Positions 46,001-64,000 of a stretch of 64,000 bases of DNA are shown here, one piece after another. Both the position numbers and the translations under genes were made by a program. Every line of letters starts with the position of its first letter. The stretch's first letter is position 1. The notes beneath the pieces are model-generated. The model made no database searches, had not been told where the DNA came from, and was given only the letters and a program-made list of their open reading frames with translations. Source of the DNA: Eleginops maclovinus (Eukaryota > Chordata > Actinopteri > Perciformes > Eleginopidae); assembly GCF_036324505.1 (NCBI RefSeq), contig NC_086352.1, positions 12,378,001 to 12,442,000 of the forward strand. Direction: 5' to 3'.

Positions 46001-49000
46001 AGTTCCTAACGGTTCCAACTAATGAATTGACCAGCCTCGGGGAGGTATATATAAACCTATTAGCTTTAATAAAGTCTGAAGGTATAAAATTACTCTCTGA
46101 GGTATTTCACTATACACTTAGTACTCTCCCCAACCTAATAATACCAGCTTCTTTTCCAAGTACATTGTACCGCACTTTGATTGCATTCTGGGGTCTGTCT
46201 GCACAATTATTTTCAATTTAACCACTTAGAGGACAGAGAAGAAAGAGAGGGAGAGGGGAAGAGAGAAAGAGTGTGGGTGAGATAAAGTGTCCCCTGCTTT
46301 GAGATGCACATAACCTCAGAGTCAACGAGGAAATGGAGAGAGGTGAAAACAGAATGAAAGTGGGATCAAGAGGATTTAAACAAATAGCCGGATATAGAGA
46401 ATAACAGAGAGGGACTGATTAAGAGAGGAACTTACAAAAGAGAGACGAACGCAAATGAAGAGCCGAGGAAATATGAATTCCCTCCAGTTAGCTGAGTACG
46501 TGTATGTGTGCTCATTTGGCTGCCTCCTAATCCCTGATTTAATTTCCAGCCTTTAAACATGACGAATTACATTCCTGTCCTCACCTAATGCTTTTAACAC
46601 ATCCCTATAAGAGGCCTTAATCAGGTGAGATGGGCCCCAATGCTGCTGGCTGTACACACACATACACACACACATACTGACATACACACACTGATTAGCC
46701 TAGCCACGGTGCTAACCGCTCTGGATAAGCCACCAGGTGGATAATGTGCTGCTTTAGCGCCTTAATTACGCCATAATCTGTTCAGCGACTCAACCCCCTG
46801 CACAGAAGGACAGAGAGGGGGTTGGGTGGCGGAGGTGAGGGGTGGTGGGAGGTAAGGGGGACTAAAAGACGGGACGAGAGAAGAGTGGGTGGAGGGAGAA
46901 AGGGAGTTGGGAAAAGAAGCCTTGAGGCACTCAGCTTCTTAACCTATACCTCCTTCCCCCCCTCGTCTCATCTTAAAAATATCTCTGGTGGTGCTGTGTT
47001 TCACCTGCTTGTATTGTGTCTTTCATTCTCCCCTTCTTACGCTCCTGACATGCTTCCTTTCTTCCCAAATTACATCGTACACCCCCCTAGACACACTTTT
47101 AAACCTGTTTTGTTGCCTAACAGACCTCAGCTCTCTCTGTCCAGTCTCCCTCTCCTTCTGTTTCCTGTGCGTCTTGAAGCCCTACTGTATTTCATGTCAG
47201 CCTCCCTCCCTCCCTCGTTCTTTTCATCCCCCTGCCTCCCCCGGCCTCTGTCCAGCTCTCTCCTTTAGTTGCTGTGTGTCTCAGTATCTCGGGTCCTCCT
47301 GTACCCTGTACCTGTCACCGTGCGCAGCCCTTTGACAAATCACGTGAAGGGCAGACTGAGTTTTGTAGGACGAGACAAAGCTTAAACATATGGCCGTCGT
47401 GTCCCCAGGTGCTCTGCTGTGTGCTGTACCAAGTCCCTGGGAGTCCTTATATATAACATTAGCTAGCTGTCTGTCCAGCAGGATATAGCTGCCTATATGT
47501 CTATCTATTTGTCCGTCTTTCTGTCTATTGTACGCCTAATCTAACTATCAGCATTACAACACCTTTCCTTTCTGTTTGGCTTAACGTTGGCCTTTTTGAC
47601 ATTTGCATTGTATTTCAACCTAACCTAAGTAAACGTATTGGTCAACATTAATAATGAACAATAGAAATGATTAAAAATGATATATTTTCTGTAGATTCTA
47701 TTTGACTGCATGCCTTTCAGTCATATGAAAGTCCACCATTTATACATTATTGCGTGCCAGATGTCAAAAGTGTATTTTTACAGCTGATTTAAACCAGAAT
47801 ATTGTTTAATTCAAGCAGATGCATTATTATTGTTCTTTTAAAACTGAAGGATTATATTACTTTTTATGTGTTTAACGTTTTCAATTGATACTTTGAAATT
47901 TGTATCCAACAACTCTGATTAAAAATTACACATGTGAAACAATAATATGTTTTATCAACGCTCGTTGGTTACTGTTTTTTTAAAGTACACACACACACAC
48001 TCACAAGTAAACCACATCAGTTTTTCCCTCTAATGAAGATGAAGTGAGATATGAGTGTTTTCTCACTGCGCTCAATGCCAATAAAGTGCCCCATTTAATG
48101 CCAATTAGCCACTGCACCTCAATTTGTGTCATGTTATTTATTCTTCTGAGTCTTTCTTTCTTCCCATAATATCTAGACAGGATGTAGTGGCCAAACTCAC
48201 ACAGGAGATTAACTATCTTTCAAAGTTGCTTTAAGCAGACACAGACATGTTACACACTCTGATCCCAGTGAAGTGTTTACCTCAACACATCCATCCGACA
48301 CTTCATTTAACAGTTTCTCTATCAGTTTCTGTTACTGTCCGGCTTCCAGTGTTTTCTTCATCCATCAATTTGACCTTACAGAAAGCATCATTCCCCACAT
48401 CCTCCCATGTGTATCAATTCTACTCATTTTGTGCTGGTGAGTAATTTCCCTCCTTTATTCTGTGGTCATGGACACATCTAGATAGATACATTAAAGAGTG
48501 AAGGAAAAAAGGAAAAAGAAGGCAGCCTGGGAAAGAGAGAGAAAGCTCATGTTTGTCCTACAAAGTTTAGAAGTTCTTTCCTTTCCGGAACTTTACTTGT
48601 ATTTGCTGTCATGCAGAATCATTTTGGGCTTTGCTCGTCTCCAGGGCAATGGCCTTAGGGGCAGGCAGACCCCCATGGGGGACAGGTGTCAGCCAGGTGT
48701 GTGTACGTGGGAGAGAAAATGCGTGTGTGTGTGTGCGTGTCATTGAGTAATGGCGCTATCAACGGTCTCCACGATCCATCATGCGCGTCCCTGGCCTCAC
48801 ACCTCTAGGGCCGCAGCGCACGTGCACACACACACGCACATTTAAATAAGCGAACACATGCGCTATATGCACATAAATACACACCTACACAACTAGATGT
48901 ACTTAAGCATGAAACACTGAACAAACCAATCAGATGACGCAGCAGAGAGGCTCTATTACATATGCTGTGTACACGGTACGTCACATCAACTTATTAAGAA

Positions 49001-50584
49001 ATAGAAAGGTCAGTAAAAGTTTCCCGATATATTTTTTCAGGTTACGTTACTTTGTGGCTTTTAGTGTCAATCACACAAACGGACTGCAAAACTACATCTC
49101 CAGGAGCAGAGGGCAAACATTTCAAAGGGTGGTCTCAATTTAAATCAGACAATCCTGTAGACTTTCTGCTTCAAAGGCCATGCTATTAAAGACTCTCTAC
49201 TAACACTGATCTTGAACACTGTTGTATTATTTTGTTAGTTTGAGTTTAAGTATAGAAAAAAGCCATTTAAATTCTCACTACAATACATAACCTTCCACTT
49301 CAACCTCTCAGTTTGTTTGCTCTCTTTTGTTTCCGCATCTATTCTTCTCTTTTTCTCACTTTGTCCGCTGTCTTCCATTATGTAGCGGAAAAATCTTTCT
49401 GAACAAATCGCCCTGTTCAGTTATTATCTCAACGGGGGAGGGTGGTATTATAATTAACAAAACAATAAAAGTTTATTAATGAACATTAAAATGCAAAATA
49501 GCAGGAAGAGAAGACGATGGGTGCTATCAATCAAAAGGAAGTGACTCCCCCGCTTTTTTGAGTCTTAATTAGCCGTCCGCTCATTAATGGCCTGAGTGTG
49601 TTTGTGTGTGTGGGTGCAGGGGAGGTTACAAAAGGACTTTAATTGATCAGTGGCCCCTAAATGGGCTATCAGCAAGTTGGAGACAAAAAAAAAGTAATTT
49701 ATAGAACGGTGTCAGTTTTATTTTCAAAGAACTAATTATAAATGCCAAGGAGTGCAGCTTTTACTTGGTTGAGGTCCTCGTCCAATCAGCCAAAGGCAGT
49801 GGGACCATTAACCTAAACGTTAGACTGCAAGAGTAACCATAGCAACAAAATTAATGCTTTACACTATGATAGTGGTTAAAGTCATTAAAAGTTCAGCCCA
49901 CTGATGTTCAAGGCCAAAACAAGAACAAAAATATTAAAGAAAATGGATGGTTATTTTGTATTTCTTTTTGTATTGTGAGAAAAGCAATGTACATGCCTCA
50001 GCCTCGACTAAAGTTTTCTGTATCTTGTGAACCCCAATTTGATCAATCTGGACTTTTTATTGCATGTCATATCCATACTCTATTTCCTCACATAGCTTTC
50101 TCTCTTCAGTGTCAAATAAAGTCATAAAATGTACACAAAAACTCAAAGGCAAACACCTACACACAGTTGTAAAATGGTACGTGTGGTGACGTGACAGTAT
50201 TTGTGAGTAAATTGCAGAATGACCTTTCCTGCACCTTAAGCCAGTAAGGCTGCCCTGATAGAGCTATATTTAACATTGTACTTTGAACCAATCAGAAGCT
50301 GCCTCCCTTTCCCCCCTAAATATCTCTCTCTGTCTCCCAGGTACACAAATGAACACATATACTACCCAGCTCGATTTATAATAGTTGGCATGACCCTGTG
50401 CCCCCTCTCAGGGAGGAACTAAGAGAGTTCAAATTGTGGCCTAATTACACCCCGCTCCGCTTCGCTCCCTCCGCCCTGCGCTCCCAGAAAGTAGAGCGCA
50501 TGGCTGCAGCACACACAACACGCTCACATGCTCTGCTTTCAGAACAGACGGCCTGTTTGAGAAGAAACTCCCCTGCTTGTTTCA

Positions 50585-50585
<1 letters not shown>
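46001..50585. other. gene-free region with possible conserved non-coding blocks
   Basis: No exon recognised. Homeodomain-like TAAT/ATTA-rich blocks lie at about 46020-46215, 46480-46800, 48055-48140 and 49390-49700. Polypyrimidine DNA at 46940-47260 gives long but meaningless frames. Confidence 0.55.

Positions 50586-50674
<89 letters not shown>
50586..50674 (+). repeat. (AC)n microsatellite, 89 bp
   Basis: A pure AC array just after a CG-containing, promoter-like patch at about 50450-50500. Confidence 0.99.
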
Positions 50675-54222
<3,548 letters not shown>

Positions 54223-54292
54223 AGCAGAGCAAAGTGTAATGGAACTCAATTCATAGGAAAGCAAAACTGAAAACTCCTAGCCTGTCCTGAGG

Positions 54293-54293
<1 letters not shown>

Positions 54294-54344
<51 letters not shown>

Positions 54345-54347
54345 ACA

Positions 54348-54430
<83 letters not shown>
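54294..54430 (+). repeat. (AC)n microsatellite, 137 bp
   Basis: An AC array with three ACAT interruptions. Confidence 0.98.
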
Positions 54431-54980
54431 CTGGCTGCAGGTGGCTGCTGGCATGCATCGTGTCTACCTTTGTTCTGAATCATGGCAGCAGATGCTTTTC
54501 CGCTGGCGTTGTGTGGCACAATAAAAACAACATGACGCTAACACTACTGGGCTGACTCCTTATTTTCCACTAGAGCAACCTGTGGTAAACCTGTGTTATG
54601 TCCTAATAACAAAACACAGCAATACTGGTATACTTTGGTGATTATATCCTTCATTTAGAAAATGTAAATAATATATTAATAAACAAAAAGGCCCTTTTTT
54701 ACAATGGACATGTTTTCATGTCAAAGTTAGAAAAGCACAGGTCTAAATAAATAAATTGGTGATAGCTAAATTCATTTATTTTTTACAATTTACTGCCCTG
54801 ATATTTTACATGCTGGTTTTCTGTCACTAATTAGTAACGCCCTTTATTTTCCCACTATAACCAGCCAAAAGGTCTATATCAATTGTAGACAATATTTCCT
54901 TTCAGGCAGTTCTTTATATTTACAAACCCTAAAAAACTCAACTTGGCCTCTGCACTTGGTTGAGACCTTAAAAAAGTATT
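54431..54980. other. no feature seen
   Basis: 550 bp of ordinary A+T-rich DNA between arrays; no coding or structural signal recognised. Confidence 0.6.

Positions 54981-55013
<33 letters not shown>
54981..55013 (+). repeat. (GT)n microsatellite
   Basis: A GT array of about 33 bp. Confidence 0.96.
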
Positions 55014-55164
55014 CTGGAGGAGGCCATGCTTTGTGCATGACGTCTGCAGAAAAGAACATCTCTGATCTCATCTGCCACAACAGTGACATGTGTTGTTGTG
55101 TGTATGTGTTGGTGTGTGTGTATGTCAGGGTGAGATGACCGGTCTACTCCAGTCTGATGCCAAT

Positions 55165-55166
<2 letters not shown>

Positions 55167-55215
<49 letters not shown>

Positions 55216-55288
55216 GTGGGGTGTCTTAAAATGTCACATGGTACTCTTCCCTGCAGCCTCATCTTTGCCCTGATGGTAACCTCAACAG

Positions 55289-55381
<93 letters not shown>
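55167..55381 (+). repeat. second inverted (GT)n/(AC)n pair
   Basis: GT at 55167-55212 and AC at 55290-55381, with 77 bp between them. Confidence 0.98.
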
Positions 55382-55383
<2 letters not shown>

Positions 55384-55756
55384 GACTTATACATGCAAAA
55401 ACACGCACACACATAAACAACTAATTAAAAATTGCATGCCAATGTTTGACTTGCTCTTTATTTCCGGAACAATATTATAGATGAAAAACTATCATCACAC
55501 AGAGACTAAAGAGACATTGTCATACTAGTGTAATATCACTGACAGGTGATCAGTAGAGCTGTCGGTGGGGATAACCAGTCAGTGTTATTTGATTACCAGT
55601 GTTTTGGCGGTTAATGTTACATTATTGACACAGGATTTAAAGTCAGGGTATTGACGTTGTCAGGGTAGTAGTGGGCTAATTGATCAACCACTTGCTTAAT
55701 GCTGACAACGTTAAGAACATGTTTGAACTCCATTAGGAGGAAGATCTCAAGACAGT

Positions 55757-55759
<3 letters not shown>

Positions 55760-55853
<94 letters not shown>

Positions 55854-55864
55854 CCACACACACA
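55760..55864 (+). repeat. (AC)n microsatellite, 105 bp
   Basis: An AC array with AAAC and CACC interruptions near its right end. Confidence 0.98.
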
Positions 55865-57617
55865 AAAGAGAGAGGCCTGCTTGCTGTGTCCGTGGCTCAA
55901 ACACAAGCCTACCTAAGACATTTTAACAAATGAAGCAGTATGTGCAAATGCTCATAGAAATAAAGTTATGAATGTGTATATATTTTCAACCCTATTGTTT
56001 TTAACTATATACAACAAATACAGAAACTGTATTGGTATTTGATATGTGTTTTAGCAAAATCTACTGCACAAAAATGGACTACAATTAGGAAAGGTGTGTT
56101 AGGGTCTCAAAAGAGAACCACTTAGCACACCTGGTCACACTCAGAAAGTATTGAGTTTCTATACAGACTCCCCAAAAAGTATTACTGAAAGGAGAAACAA
56201 ATGTTAACTTCCCTCACTCTTTCTCTTTGTACTTTCCTGATATGTTAAAACAACTAAAAGCAGCAACATTGTTCTATCAGTTCCCTCTAGGTGCCTCCTT
56301 CTCTCTCTCTCTTCCTGAGATGCCAGCCATAATGGCAGTGCCAGGCAGGTGATGGTGATGCCAAGTTGGAATGACATACACTCTCACACACACACAAGCG
56401 TACACAAACTTATCCCTACGGACGCTCTTAATTAGACTCCACCCGTCCCCCATGGTCCCTGTGGCAGGCGAGACAAAGGGAGGCTCACTCGTTTGGACGT
56501 GTGTGTGTGTGTGTGTGTATTGTGTGTTTGTGTCTGAGGGGCCTATCTTTAGCAGATGCTCAAACCTCTCCCGTCTCTCTGTGTGCGGAGCAGTGGTGCT
56601 ATCATTAAAGTGTCATTGAGAAGTGGCACCACTTAATTTTAGCTGCTCTCACTGGGGGCACAGAGGGAGACGCAGGAGACTGAGTGGGGAGGAGGGGAGG
56701 GAGAAATGGAGACAGAGAGGGACGCTAGTAGAAAGATACAAAGGTTAGATGGAAGGGATTAGGAAGTAAAAAGCATGTAGGTTTAAAAGAACCTTGATAA
56801 GAAAACTTACTGCAGCCACGGGCTCAATGTGTTTCAGGAGCAACACAGAGAGAAGTGTCTGATCTCATGTGATAAGGTTTGCTCACACTGCAACATCGTG
56901 TAACACCTTGTATTGTTGAGGACATTTTGCTCCCAGACAACACTAAAACACTGCATCTTACATTACACAAATACTAGACAAAAAGCTTTACCAAAAAAAC
57001 AATACAAGTTGCATTTAGAAACACACCTGCCAGGAACCTTTATTGCATCTCATATCACCTCTCTCTCGCCCTCAGTTCAAGCCTGCAATCAAATATAGGC
57101 AAACATGCCCAAACAAATATAGGCAGCAAATATAAAACCCTTGCAAATGTTCCTCAATTGTGTTTTTGTGTTTCCTTTTGTTCAGATTAAGATTTTAAGA
57201 TTTTAAAATGAATACAATAATACCTAGAAATCATAAAGCGAACTCTCAATGAACAGCATTATTGATAATCCATGTCGTATATTTGCTTAGAATGAGTTAT
57301 TTCTGTATTCTTCACCAAACTCACAGCAAAACATCCACTTGGCTAGCCATGGCTTTTCCCACAGTCAACTTTATCCAGAAGACTCAGAAGACAAGACCGG
57401 TTCTATTGAAAAAAAAAAAAATTCTGCATGATACTTTTTAAATGATTTATCCATCATTTTTTTGTAAAGAAGAAAAGAATGAAATAAAATATGAAAATAG
57501 AGAGAGAGAAGAAGAACAAAAAAAAAGGAAAAAAAAAGTGAAAAATTACAGCGGAGTATATTACACCTCTCTCAGCAATTTCCTAAACAACTGATTGCCC
57601 TGAGATGAGTTACATGA

Positions 57618-57618
<1 letters not shown>
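55865..57618. other. gene-free region
   Basis: No gene recognised. A short GT array lies at 56499-56530, and a possible conserved block at 56535-56680. An A-rich, T-poor patch lies at 57405-57545. Confidence 0.55.

Positions 57619-57709
<91 letters not shown>
57619..57709 (+). repeat. (AC)n microsatellite, 91 bp
   Basis: A pure AC array. Confidence 0.99.
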
Positions 57710-60028
<2,319 letters not shown>

Positions 60029-61523
60029 TATCACAGTAACATGCCATGAGAAGAGATGTCAGGAGAGGAAAAAAGGCCATGTTGTTTCGAAAAGTAGAAA
60101 GAAAAACTGGAAAGTGATGAAAAAATATCAAAAGGAGATTCAAAATAAAATGGGAGAAAAAAGGCAAGTAAGTAAGTAATCTACAAGAAAAAGAAGAAAC
60201 AAGAATACGATTGTAAGGGAATGGAGGAGAGTAATAAAGAAAAGAGGACTCGGAAGAAGGCGATGGGAGGTTAGAAAGGAGTCGAGCGGGGACCTGAAGA
60301 AGGGATGAGAAAGGAGAAGATGAGGAGGAAAAAGGAGTGAGGCCCTCTTCATTTATTGCTCCAGTGGAGAAGAACGTAGAGCTCTCTAATGGTGCTGCCG
60401 TGGTAATAACAATAAAAACCAGGAGAACAAGAGGAAAAAAAGAGACGGAGAAAGAGAGACAAAAAGAGAGGTTAGGACAGAGGGGGAAACATAAAGCATG
60501 ATTGTTTTCTTTCTACATTTCCATATTCCCCCATCCAGCTCCCCCTCTCTCTTTCTTTCTCTGCACAATCCACCCAATACACACACACACACACACACTT
60601 TCCCTCTTCCTCTATTCTGTCTTTCCGCTGTTGGCGCTGTGTGTCCTTGCTCTATGCTTTGTTAGGCAGGGCAGTGGCACCGCTGTAGTTGCTGTGTCAG
60701 GGCTTTCTATTGGTGGTGATTAATGTATGGAGATGGACTGATCGTCACCAGCCACCAACAATTTTCTCACCGGCGGCACAGTGGAGGTGCACACAGGGGG
60801 TAGCGGACATGGAGACATCCTGCAACACGGGTGTCAGCAGCACTGAATTATAAATGCATTTTGTGTATGGACACATATCCGACATACACATAAACATAAT
60901 ACAAACAAATCCATTCCTTTCATTAAATATAGAAAGACAAACTTTCTTTCTAAATATTCATTTCCTATCTTTTATTTTAGAAAAAGGATCATAGAATTAA
61001 CGTGTTTTGACTCACAGTTTAAAACCACTTAAAAGAGTGACTTCTTGATTAGACATCTCATAATTGATAAATAAAGATAAACTCTTCCTTACAACCCACA
61101 TCTTGCAGTTAAAGAAAACAAAACATAAATGACATTGGTCTTTGTAAACTAAAAGCTGTGCATTTTTCCATCTTGACATTTTCTTTTAAGCAAAGCTCTG
61201 ATTCAGTTTCAAAAAGCATGATATACTTTTGTTTTTAATCATCCTTTTCAAGATAAAACAAAACATTGACTTGAAGTTAAACCTTTGTCCAACATTACAC
61301 AGTTTGACAAAAATACATTATTAGGCCAACAGGGGCCTCCAATTACATCCAACCTTTATGAGTGAATCTGCAAAACTACGGGGTGCTGAAAAAGAAACAG
61401 AACTATAAAATAAGATGGAGCGCTCAAAACAGTTGTTATTTAATGATTGTAATTAACAACTAAAATATGTGCGATATGTGAACAGCAAATGGCATGCCAG
61501 CTTGGCATTTTGGCCCACACTGG

Positions 61524-61524
<1 letters not shown>
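60029..61524. other. gene-free region with possible conserved blocks
   Basis: A purine-rich stretch (60060-60330), then candidate conserved blocks at 60345-60420 and 60640-60860; a short AC array at 60579-60598. No exon recognised. Confidence 0.55.
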
Positions 61525-61820
<296 letters not shown>

Positions 61821-62809
61821 TAAACCTTCCCTCCCTTCCTTACAATCCACCTTCCCATCCATCAGGCCATCTCAGGGAGCTGCCCGCGGTTCCACTGGCT
61901 GGTTTAATTGTTAATGCTAATTGCTATTTATTGGCTCAGATGCAAATGATAGGCTGGCCAAAGTGAAATTTTATGAGGAGTGAACTCCCCCTCTCACACA
62001 AATTGAAAAAGTGAAACAAGAGGAAGAGGGAAATGAGGCGAGAAGAGAGGAGCTTAATGGCGGCTCTTTAATGGCAGAGAGCAAAAATTAAGACTGATTT
62101 AAGGCACGGAGCTAAATCCCCCCCAAAATCCTTAGTGATCCCCTCTCAGGGAGACACCCATTTGGCACAGGAGGAGAAGAGAAAAGTGGGGAAGATGGGA
62201 TAAATTTAAGATGGATTCAGTCTTTAAAATTGTTGTTCATATTACGTGTTAAACTTTAGGACTTTAGCTAGCAATTCTTTGAAAGTTCTTTAAAAGGTAA
62301 ATAATGATATAGATGGATGGATAGAGAGATACATACAGTAGATAGACTCCACTTCACACTTGATAACAGTAAAGACACAGAGGAATAATTGTATTAGACC
62401 AGAGCATATGGAGAATGACACTGGGCTGAGGTCAAACTAAGCCAGCGGCGGCCAATCACAGGCTCCGTATATACCAACTGAGCTTGCACTTGAACATCAT
62501 CCACTTTCTAATACACTAAAAGGCAAAGCAGTATTTGCACAGCACATTATCTTAATGTAAGCACGAGAATGTGTGAGTCCAAGCATAGGACAAGCTTTGC
62601 GGTCCTGTGTGACACAACAGTGTCCTCTTTTTAGGCTCGCTCATTTGTTTTCAATCCATCCATTACTCCCGTCCTCCCTCCTCTCCATCCCTCGCTTCAT
62701 CACTCCATCTGATTGAAGGATCTTCTCGCCATCCTCAAGGTGTGATCGCCCCGCCAATTAAAGACCAATCCAATCGCATCTGAGCGTCTCTGTGTTTATG
62801 TGTGGGGGA

Positions 62810-62812
<3 letters not shown>

Positions 62813-62850
<38 letters not shown>
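62813..62850 (+). repeat. (GT)n microsatellite
   Basis: A GT array of 38 bp. Confidence 0.97.
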
Positions 62851-62851
<1 letters not shown>

Positions 62852-63384
62852 TACATGTATACACTTATATGTATGAGAATGCACACACATGTGTGTGTGT
62901 GTGAGATGTGAGATCTCTGAGGTTAATGCAGTTAGGGTTATTTCACAGTCCATTAAGAAGCTTATGTTGACCTCCTGACCCCAAAGCCAACAACACAGAA
63001 TCCATTATCATGACAATAGGCCTGTGTGCGCACGCATGTGTATGTGTGTGTGACTGTGAAATGCGTTTGACATGGTTATGCCATGTGGTAAACTAAATAC
63101 GTGAGAGATGAGAATAATGAGAGATACAGACACTGTGACAAAGAGAGAACGACTTCCTGTTGTTCTCTTTGTGATTTGTGACGGTTTGGTCAGTTCATCT
63201 GCTCTGTAGAGTAATTTGTACCATTATAGTTTACAGAGGGGAGAAGGAAGGACAATCAGTGGCCATGCAAAAGGGAACAGAAGATGCTGACGCCAGGCTT
63301 TTTTTTTGGTGGTGGTGGAGGGTAGTGGAGAATTTGATTCAATTACGTAGAGAGCAAAACCTAGTTGTCGCTGTACGTGCTGGA

Positions 63385-63388
<4 letters not shown>

Positions 63389-63477
<89 letters not shown>
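63389..63477 (+). repeat. (GT)n microsatellite, 89 bp
   Basis: A pure GT array. Confidence 0.99.
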
Positions 63478-63478
<1 letters not shown>

Positions 63479-64000
63479 TGGCCAGATGAAGTTATCACTG
63501 GAATAAGAAGTTTGTCAGCTGTGAAGGCAACATGAGTAACTGCTGGAAAAAAGCATGACTCCCAAAAAGGAATGGTAATTTTACATTGTGTCAGTATATA
63601 TCTCAAAGTCATTTGAAGATTTCTGTAAAAATATGGATTGCTATTTGTTTTCTGTTGTAATTTCCAAAATCAATATCATCAGTCAATTGTTGTTATAACA
63701 CTTGAATACTTCATTATCATATTAACGTATTTTGCATACTTTTTTAAATTCCTATTACATTTTTTGTGGGCTTGGTTAAAAAAAAAAAACAGATCTTTGA
63801 AGGGTCTCTTTTCCTAAAAATGTACTATTTCTTGTTCAAGAAAGTCTTGAACTCTTCTTTAGCTGTGTAAAAAGTTAAATAAAGTGTAGAATGTATGAAA
63901 ATATATAAAAACGTAAACACTTTACCCCCAAAAAATGTATGCTGAACAAGAAATTTAAAAAGTAGCAAATTGCCAAATATGTTCTGCATGAATCACTCCA

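Larger units (their letters stand above)
61821..64000. other. gene-free region to the right edge
   Basis: No gene recognised. Candidate conserved block at 61890-62120, CCAAT/TATA-like patch at about 62450-62476, GT arrays at 62813-62850 and 63389-63477. Confidence 0.55.

Noticed and set aside
46822..47335. 148- and 115-codon plus-strand frames
   Set aside because: They sit in polypyrimidine DNA, have Ser/Leu/Pro-biased composition and no recognisable domain.

Overview
This is nuclear DNA from a ray-finned (teleost) fish. The evidence is compact GT-AG introns, fish-like lipin and GREB1 protein sequence, an ISL2EU-type DNA transposon, a degraded fish interspersed repeat and very many long (AC)n/(GT)n arrays. 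There is no operon structure, and no rRNA, tRNA or CRISPR array is recognisable. Gene calls were made by translating the minus strand, checking every exon phase by hand, and comparing with remembered human GREB1 and LPIN1; no database search was run.

Layout. (1) 1-5.8 kb: the 5' end of lpin1 on the minus strand: a probable non-coding first exon and promoter near 5.54-5.8 kb, then two coding exons giving the first 96 residues of the N-LIP domain. The gene continues off the left edge. (2) 5.8-12.2 kb: intergenic DNA with three long microsatellites, a fish repeat, and a displaced copy of part of a greb1 exon flanked by 43-bp direct repeats. (3) 12.2-27.9 kb: greb1 on the minus strand, all 33 coding exons assembled into about 1971 codons. 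One coding exon (13071-13208) lacks a single base needed to keep frame. (4) 27.9-35.1 kb: greb1 intron 1 and a probable non-coding first exon and promoter at about 34.9-35.1 kb. The intron holds a 1.27-kb ISL2EU-like element (32951-34219) with terminal inverted repeats, an intact two-exon THAP gene and the first exon of an opposing accessory gene. (5) 35.1-64 kb: a gene-poor region with about 20 AC/GT arrays, several arranged as GT...AC inverted repeats, separated by A+T-rich blocks with homeodomain/POU-like motifs that look like conserved non-coding elements.

The greb1 then lpin1 order and shared orientation match human 2p25.1, but NTSR2, which lies between them in human, is not seen here. 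greb1 encodes a nuclear-receptor cofactor with helicase-like and glycosyltransferase-like regions; lpin1 encodes a phosphatidate phosphatase and transcriptional coactivator. They are neighbours by ancestry and need not act in one pathway.

Main points for follow-up: the ISL2EU relic with two convergent genes and an internal deletion; the templated insertion of a greb1 exon fragment behind the gene; the single-base frame break in greb1; CTCF-like motifs; and the dense inverted GT/AC arrays at 53.8-55.4 kb.
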